This document shows, in pieces, positions 13,078 to 16,278 of a DNA stretch of 16,278 nt (positions are counted from its first letter, which is position 1; each line of letters opens with the position of its first letter). The DNA lies in contig JBBTWV010000009.1 in assembly GCA_038062615.1 (NCBI GenBank), forward strand, positions 1 to 16,278, given 5' to 3'. The notes under the pieces were generated by a model that had not been told where the DNA came from, did not search any database, and saw only the letters and a program-made list of their open reading frames with translations. Source of the stretch: JBBTWV01 sp038062615 (lineage in GTDB: Bacteria; Patescibacteriota; Gracilibacteria; UBA1369; UM-FILTER-53-11). The position numbers and the translations under genes are program-made.

Positions 13078-13093
13078 ATCTAATCCATTTTTT

Positions 13094-13621
13094 ATGGCCG
13101 TTACCAAGAAGCAAAAAGAGGTCAGTCTCGCGGAGCTTATTAAGAGCTTTGAAGGCGCAAAATCCGTGGTCTTTAGCCAGTACCAAGGCACGAATGTAAA
13201 AAATATGCGCGAGTTGCGCAAGCGTTTGCGCGAGCAGAATGTTTCTTATAAAGTGGCGCGCAAAACCCTCATGACGCTGGCCGCCAAAAAAGTTGGATTT
13301 GATGCGATTCCTGCTGATTTTATGCAGGGCCCAATTGGGTTGGCTTTTGCTCAAGGTGATGCCATTGCTCCAGCCAAAATTATTCACGAATTTGGAAAAG
13401 TAGCCGAGACGATAAAGATTGTTGGCGCGATTTTTGAAGGCAAGCTGATGAACGCTGCGGATGCCAAAGTTATGGCGATGTTGCCAAGCCGCGATGTCTT
13501 GCTGGCCAAAATTGTGGGTATGCTCAAGGCTCCAATTTCTGGATTCCATAGCATTTTGCACGGAGTACTGCGTAATTTTGTTTACGCGCTTAGCGAAGTC
13601 CAGAAAAAGAAATCTGCCTAA
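13094..13621 (+). CDS. rplJ: 50S ribosomal protein L10
   Basis: L10 anchors the L12 dimers to the GTPase centre of the large subunit and, in many bacteria, represses its own mRNA. The 175-residue protein has the expected layout. The N-terminal globular domain carries SVVFSQYQGTNVKNMRELRKRLRE and YKVARKTLMTLAA. The middle part includes GPIGLAFAQGDAIAPAKII, followed by GAIFEGKLMNAADAKVMAMLPSRDVLLAKIVGMLKAPI. The C-terminal helix that binds L12 ends in KKKSA. Length is normal. There is no Shine-Dalgarno before the ATG. It is followed by rplL after 108 bases, which hold palindromic repeats. Upstream lies the structured gap with a terminator-like hairpin, not rplK-rplA. Confidence 0.95.
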   Translation: MAVTKKQKEVSLAELIKSFEGAKSVVFSQYQGTNVKNMRELRKRLREQNVSYKVARKTLMTLAAKKVGFDAIPADFMQGPIGLAFAQGDAIAPAKIIHEFGKVAETIKIVGAIFEGKLMNAADAKVMAMLPSRDVLLAKIVGMLKAPISGFHSILHGVLRNFVYALSEVQKKKSA

Positions 13622-13631
13622 CCGGTAGGCA
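13615..13631. repeat. Degenerate copy of the TGCCT..AGGCA palindrome
   Basis: TGCCTA and TAGGCA pair around ACCGG; the rplJ TAA lies within the first arm and spacer. It resembles the perfect palindrome at 1015-1030. It may have moved into, or grown at, the rplJ 3' end. Confidence 0.55.
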
Positions 13632-13634
13632 GGC

Positions 13635-13695
13635 TGTCATTGCGAGCCCTGCCGTGCGGGGCGAGGCAATCTAGCTACGTGGAATCGCAATGACA
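13635..13695. repeat. Nested palindromic repeat element between rplJ and rplL
   Basis: Outer arms TGTCATTGCGA (13635-13645) and TCGCAATGACA (13685-13695) are perfect reverse complements. Inside is a second hairpin, GCCCTGC-CGT-GCGGGGC (13646-13662), and GAGGCAATCTAG. Elements with TCATTGCGAG...GCAATGA ends recur as dispersed repeats in several bacterial groups, as I recall. Placed inside the L10-L12 operon, its RNA hairpin could affect the relative output of the two proteins. Confidence 0.75.
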
Positions 13696-13729
13696 ATCAA
13701 CTTAAAATCTATTATTTAACCCCTCATTT

Positions 13730-14125
13730 ATGTCAGATTTATCCGCATCAGCTCAACAAGTCCTCGATTCTGTTGGGAAACTCACGGTTATGGAACTCGC
13801 CGCTTTGGTGAAGGCCATGGAAGAGAAGTTCGGCGTTAGCGCAGCAGCCCCAGTTATGGCCGCAGCTGTGTCCGCTGGTGGAGGTGCCGCCGCGGGAGCC
13901 GATGAAGAAGAAAGTGGTAAGGTTAACGTTGTTTTGACCGACGCCGGAGCGCAAAAAATTAATGTTATCAAGGTGGTTCGTGAAATCACCGGACTTGGTC
14001 TTAAGGAAGCTAAAGACTTGGTAGATGGCGCACCAAAACCAGTAAAAGAAGGCGTGGATAAGAAAGAAGCGGAGGAGATGAAGAAGAAGCTTGAGGCAGC
14101 CGGAGCCAAAGTGGAGTTTAAATAG
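13730..14125 (+). CDS. rplL: 50S ribosomal protein L7/L12
   Basis: L12 forms the flexible multi-copy stalk that recruits translation factors. The 131-residue protein has an N-terminal dimerisation domain that binds L10 (1-37, LTVMELAALVKAMEEKFGV), an Ala/Gly-rich hinge (38-60), and the C-terminal factor-binding domain. That domain contains KINVIKVVREITGLGLKEAKDLVDGAPKPVKEG written here as its key run: VREITGLGLKEAKDLVDGAP. Length is slightly above the usual ~120-125 because of the hinge. No Shine-Dalgarno is visible; the upstream bases are AT-rich. Neither rpoB nor rpoC follows; a strong terminator ends the unit instead. Confidence 0.97.
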   Translation: MSDLSASAQQVLDSVGKLTVMELAALVKAMEEKFGVSAAAPVMAAAVSAGGGAAAGADEEESGKVNVVLTDAGAQKINVIKVVREITGLGLKEAKDLVDGAPKPVKEGVDKKEAEEMKKKLEAAGAKVEFK

Positions 14126-14148
14126 ATCTCATTTTAACCTGTAAATCA

Positions 14149-14183
14149 AAGGGTCAAAGGAGTTACCTCCTCTGGCCCTTTTT
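14149..14183 (+). terminator. Strong intrinsic terminator of rplJ-rplL
   Basis: A 14-bp stem (14149-14162 with 14167-14180) contains one G-T pair and one mismatch, has a four-base TTAC loop, and runs into five Ts. It starts 23 bases after the rplL stop. It is the clearest terminator in the window. Confidence 0.92.
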
Positions 14184-14200
14184 GTTGTTTCACAAGAGTA

Positions 14201-14229
14201 TTGACATATTGGATATTATCTGATATAAG
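14201..14229 (+). promoter_or_regulatory. Strong promoter of the 14255 gene
   Basis: TTGACA (14201-14206), exactly 17 bases, then TATAAG (14224-14229) preceded by TG plus one base, so both a consensus -35 and an extended -10. Transcription would start near 14236, about 19 bases before the ATG at 14255. No ribosome binding site follows. Confidence 0.75.
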
Positions 14230-14254
14230 ATAACCTTATTTAATTTTCCAATAT

Positions 14255-15352
14255 ATGCCAGAAAAACCTGCAGCTCAGCCCGGAGAAACCATGGAAACTC
14301 GCCCAGATCATCTTGTTAAGAGCCATAGGCATGTTCGGACTCTTGTGGACAGTGACGATGAGCGTTTTAAGCTAACTCGGGATGGACAGAGAGTGGTGCT
14401 TTTGGGAAAATTGGGAAAATATCTTTACCATGAATTTGAAGGGGAACGTCAGCAGAGCATAGCCGATTATGGACCGGAAATTGAGGAAGCACGTGCCGCC
14501 AGTAGAGATATTAGTATTCCTGTCACTGATCAGTTAGGACTCTACGTTCCACAAGGGAATAATGAACGCGCCGGAACAGTGCGGACTATTGCCGATGCCT
14601 TAGTGGCTTCAATGAAGGGAAGAGGATTTGCTGATCCTGAATTGGGTAAACAATTAGCCCTTACTGTTATGAATCTCACTCCATTCCCCACTCGTTTTAA
14701 CGCTGATGAGTATCCTGCTATTATTCGTACGAGAACGGACGTCACGAGAGGAATGATGCATGGGAGTGTTCTGGAAGTTGCTTTTGCACTTGAGAGATAT
14801 TGGAAATTTATGAATGATCCGGGTTATTTAGTCCAAAGAGCCAAGGAAATGGCCGCTCCGGTAAAAACAGAAAGCGGGGAAGTTCCTGTTGCAATTCTTA
14901 ATCCTCACGCATGGCAAGATGAAATGGGAAGACGTATTATTCGGTCTAATGATCAAGTCTTGTACCTCAAGGGTTTAAGAGATCATAATGGTGAACTTTT
15001 CCAACAAGCGCGTCTTAAAATATTGGAAAAAAATTCTAGCGCAGATGCATTATTGCAACAACTTGATACAGCCTTTTCGCAACATCCAAAGCTTCGTGAG
15101 TTTTCTGAGCAAGGACGCGGGGCTCGCCACGAAGATTGGTTTATTGAATTTTGGTACCAGGTTATGTTAAAAAATATTTTAGCCGATGCCAATACTCCTA
15201 GTGGCGGTAGAGTAGAAGACCTTACGAGGTTGGCCAAAATGTTAACGGCATGCCAAACTTGGCAACAATTTGCCCTGACGATTGAGACTCTTGGCGGAAA
15301 GTATCCACATGCTCAGTCTGCTGTTGAGGCACAGCCAAAAAAGGGAAAGTAA
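14255..15352 (+). CDS. Unrecognised 365-residue soluble protein
   Basis: I do not recognise the family. The N-terminal ~30 residues are polar and probably disordered. After that the protein looks mostly alpha-helical, with no signal peptide, membrane segment or obvious catalytic motif. Notable runs are FKLTRDGQRVVLLGKLGKYLYHEF (about 38-61 as a likely beta-helical start; key run VVLLGKLGKYLYHEF) and MNLTPFPTRFNADEYPAI. The C-terminal region (321-348) aligns without gaps to the C-terminus of the next gene's product and ends in TIETLG. A Lys/Gln/Ala-rich tail follows. Its strong promoter suggests high expression. Sixteen bases separate it from the next gene, so the two form a likely operon and may interact. 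Probably lineage-restricted. Confidence 0.75.
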   Translation: MPEKPAAQPGETMETRPDHLVKSHRHVRTLVDSDDERFKLTRDGQRVVLLGKLGKYLYHEFEGERQQSIADYGPEIEEARAASRDISIPVTDQLGLYVPQGNNERAGTVRTIADALVASMKGRGFADPELGKQLALTVMNLTPFPTRFNADEYPAIIRTRTDVTRGMMHGSVLEVAFALERYWKFMNDPGYLVQRAKEMAAPVKTESGEVPVAILNPHAWQDEMGRRIIRSNDQVLYLKGLRDHNGELFQQARLKILEKNSSADALLQQLDTAFSQHPKLREFSEQGRGARHEDWFIEFWYQVMLKNILADANTPSGGRVEDLTRLAKMLTACQTWQQFALTIETLGGKYPHAQSAVEAQPKKGK

Positions 15353-15368
15353 TTTATAATGCATTCGT

Positions 15369-16211
15369 ATGATTGATCCTCTTGATCCGCAATTCGCGGG
15401 AGCGCAATTAGGAAAGGTGGTAAAACCCGTTATGGATGGCTCTGTTAAGCCAACTGAAGCCACTCAGTATCCGCCGTATGAAGCGCTTCTGGTGCATGAG
15501 GATATGGCCAGCCGACGCGAACTTTTGACGCGTTTGTTGGATATGTTTGCCACTTCCAGCGCGGCTGTTTTTGCGCCGGAGGATTTACATGCCATGCGAA
15601 CTTCGTTGGAATTGGCGGCAGTGGATCCCGAAAAAGATCCACAGAATTTTGCTTATTTTATGCAGGATCGCTGCCATGGAATGTTGGAAATGTTGAGGTT
15701 GCTGATTCTCATGCAGTCACCCAAAAGAAATTTTTCCAAGCAAGAAGTTTTTAATGAAGCGATGAGGCTTGGCGCACAGGTGATGTCAGAAAATGGCATG
15801 CCTCAGGCAGTTTTGCAGTTTGTGGGAGCGGCGCGTGATCGTGCCATGCATCCGCGCGTAGAAAGGCTCCGGAAAGTTTTAGAAATCGGACCAATGACGC
15901 AGTACGTCAATTTCAACAATGTGAAACTGGCGGAAGTGAAAGTGAAATTTTCTTCTCTCAGCGGAGAATTAGATAAGATTTTGGCGGCGTTTAAAACGCA
16001 GATGGAGCAGTTGCAGACAAGCCTGGTGGCGCTGGAATATACCTCCGCACAATGGCTTTCTGTTTTGCTCACCAAGCTGGAGAAGTTCCAGCCGCAAACT
16101 CTTGAGGAGGCTAGGGCGCAGTTTGAACGGCTTACGGAAGCCATAAATCGAGTCTCTACGCCGTCAGCCATGACCAAGACGATTGAGACGCTGGGGAATC
16201 CGGCGGAGTAG
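15369..16211 (+). CDS. Unrecognised 280-residue helical protein
   Basis: I do not recognise the family. It is predicted mostly helical and soluble, with a likely coiled coil at about 192-240 (heptad-like LSGELDKILAAFKTQMEQLQ). The C-terminus (250-277) shares a gapless 28-residue alignment with residues 321-348 of the preceding gene's product, including R-L, T and TIETLG. A TATAAT at 15355-15360 lies 8 bases before the ATG at 15369 and could start an additional leaderless transcript, but no -35 box stands at the right distance. The close spacing suggests co-transcription with the preceding gene. There is no Shine-Dalgarno. Confidence 0.75.
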   Translation: MIDPLDPQFAGAQLGKVVKPVMDGSVKPTEATQYPPYEALLVHEDMASRRELLTRLLDMFATSSAAVFAPEDLHAMRTSLELAAVDPEKDPQNFAYFMQDRCHGMLEMLRLLILMQSPKRNFSKQEVFNEAMRLGAQVMSENGMPQAVLQFVGAARDRAMHPRVERLRKVLEIGPMTQYVNFNNVKLAEVKVKFSSLSGELDKILAAFKTQMEQLQTSLVALEYTSAQWLSVLLTKLEKFQPQTLEEARAQFERLTEAINRVSTPSAMTKTIETLGNPAE

Positions 16212-16250
16212 GCGAGGGCATGACGGCGATTAGTCTCTTAAAGGTGGGGA

Positions 16251-16278
16251 AGGTACAGTGGTTATAACCACATAACCT
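16251..16278. repeat. 28-base interrupted palindrome at the window end
   Basis: A perfect 14-base palindrome GTGGTTATAACCAC (16258-16271) is flanked symmetrically by AGGT (16251-16254) and ACCT (16275-16278), with three unpaired bases on each side. It lies 40 bases past the last stop codon. It could be an operator, a protein-binding site or part of a larger repeat cut by the window edge. Confidence 0.6.

Larger units (their letters stand above)
12703..13093 (+). other. Long non-coding leader region before rplJ
   Basis: This 391-base gap has no credible gene. It holds, in order: a promoter-like site (12778-12807), three TAGGCCGA-headed repeats (from 12841, 12902 and 13025), a TTTAAGACCTGCCGAG stretch (about 12886-12901), and a terminator-like hairpin (12989-13018). 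If transcription starts near 12814, rplJ has a leader of about 280 bases containing these structures. The stretch ending CCTGCCGAG resembles, from memory, the 3' side of the bacterial L10-binding leader, and GTAGG at 12825-12829 could be its partner. This is a suggestion only. Confidence 0.5.

Noticed and set aside
12703..13093. tRNA or other standard RNA gene in the gap
   Set aside because: No cloverleaf, T-loop sequence or other known RNA core could be traced on either strand.

Overview
The window reads as a chromosomal segment of a small-genome bacterium, most likely a Candidate Phyla Radiation (Patescibacteria) lineage. The grounds are indirect: housekeeping genes scattered in short operons, many lineage-specific proteins, rplJ-rplL without rpoBC next to it, a DHH protein with a long proline-rich tail, and GC-rich palindromes between genes. 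TGA is used as a stop codon (for example in the ATGA overlaps at 4285-4288 and 12448-12451), so this is not the UGA=Gly code of Gracilibacteria/SR1. Almost no gene has a Shine-Dalgarno sequence, whereas several strong TTGAC-N17-TATAAT-type promoters can be read, some placed so close to the start codon that the mRNA would be leaderless.

Layout. 1-4000: a PrsW-family intramembrane protease and uvrA, each with its own promoter, on the + strand. 3992-4899 (minus): a two-gene unit with an ATGA overlap, a zeta-toxin-like P-loop protein followed by a DUF2188-like small basic protein; its last stop codon overlaps the uvrA stop. 4953-8299 (minus): two DHH-superfamily nucleases, an NrnA-like phosphoesterase with a ~125-residue Pro/Ala/Thr tail, and recJ. 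8384-9204 (+): an M15-type cell-wall peptidase without signal peptide next to a small holin-like membrane protein, resembling a phage lysis cassette. 9170-10111 (minus): miaA, overlapping the holin-like gene tail to tail. 10199-12132 (+): an unrecognised single-pass membrane protein with a probably leaderless mRNA, then a thioredoxin-fold protein (WCEPC) whose 5' end appears frameshifted. 12206-12702 (+): an AbrB-like/RelE-like toxin-antitoxin pair with a palindrome at the transcription start.

12703-13093 is a 391-base gap ahead of rplJ. It holds a promoter-like site, three copies of a TAGGCCGAGCC-headed repeat with hairpins, and an intrinsic terminator-like hairpin 75 bases before rplJ, together suggesting an attenuated leader for the L10-L12 operon. 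rplJ and rplL follow, separated by palindromic repeats, and end at a very strong terminator (14149-14183). 14255-16211 carries two adjacent unrecognised proteins that share a C-terminal motif ending in TIETLG. The window closes on a 28-base interrupted palindrome.

The best candidates for something undescribed are the zeta-like/DUF2188 pair, the rplJL leader with its repeat family, the endolysin-holin cassette, and the paired unknown genes at the right end.
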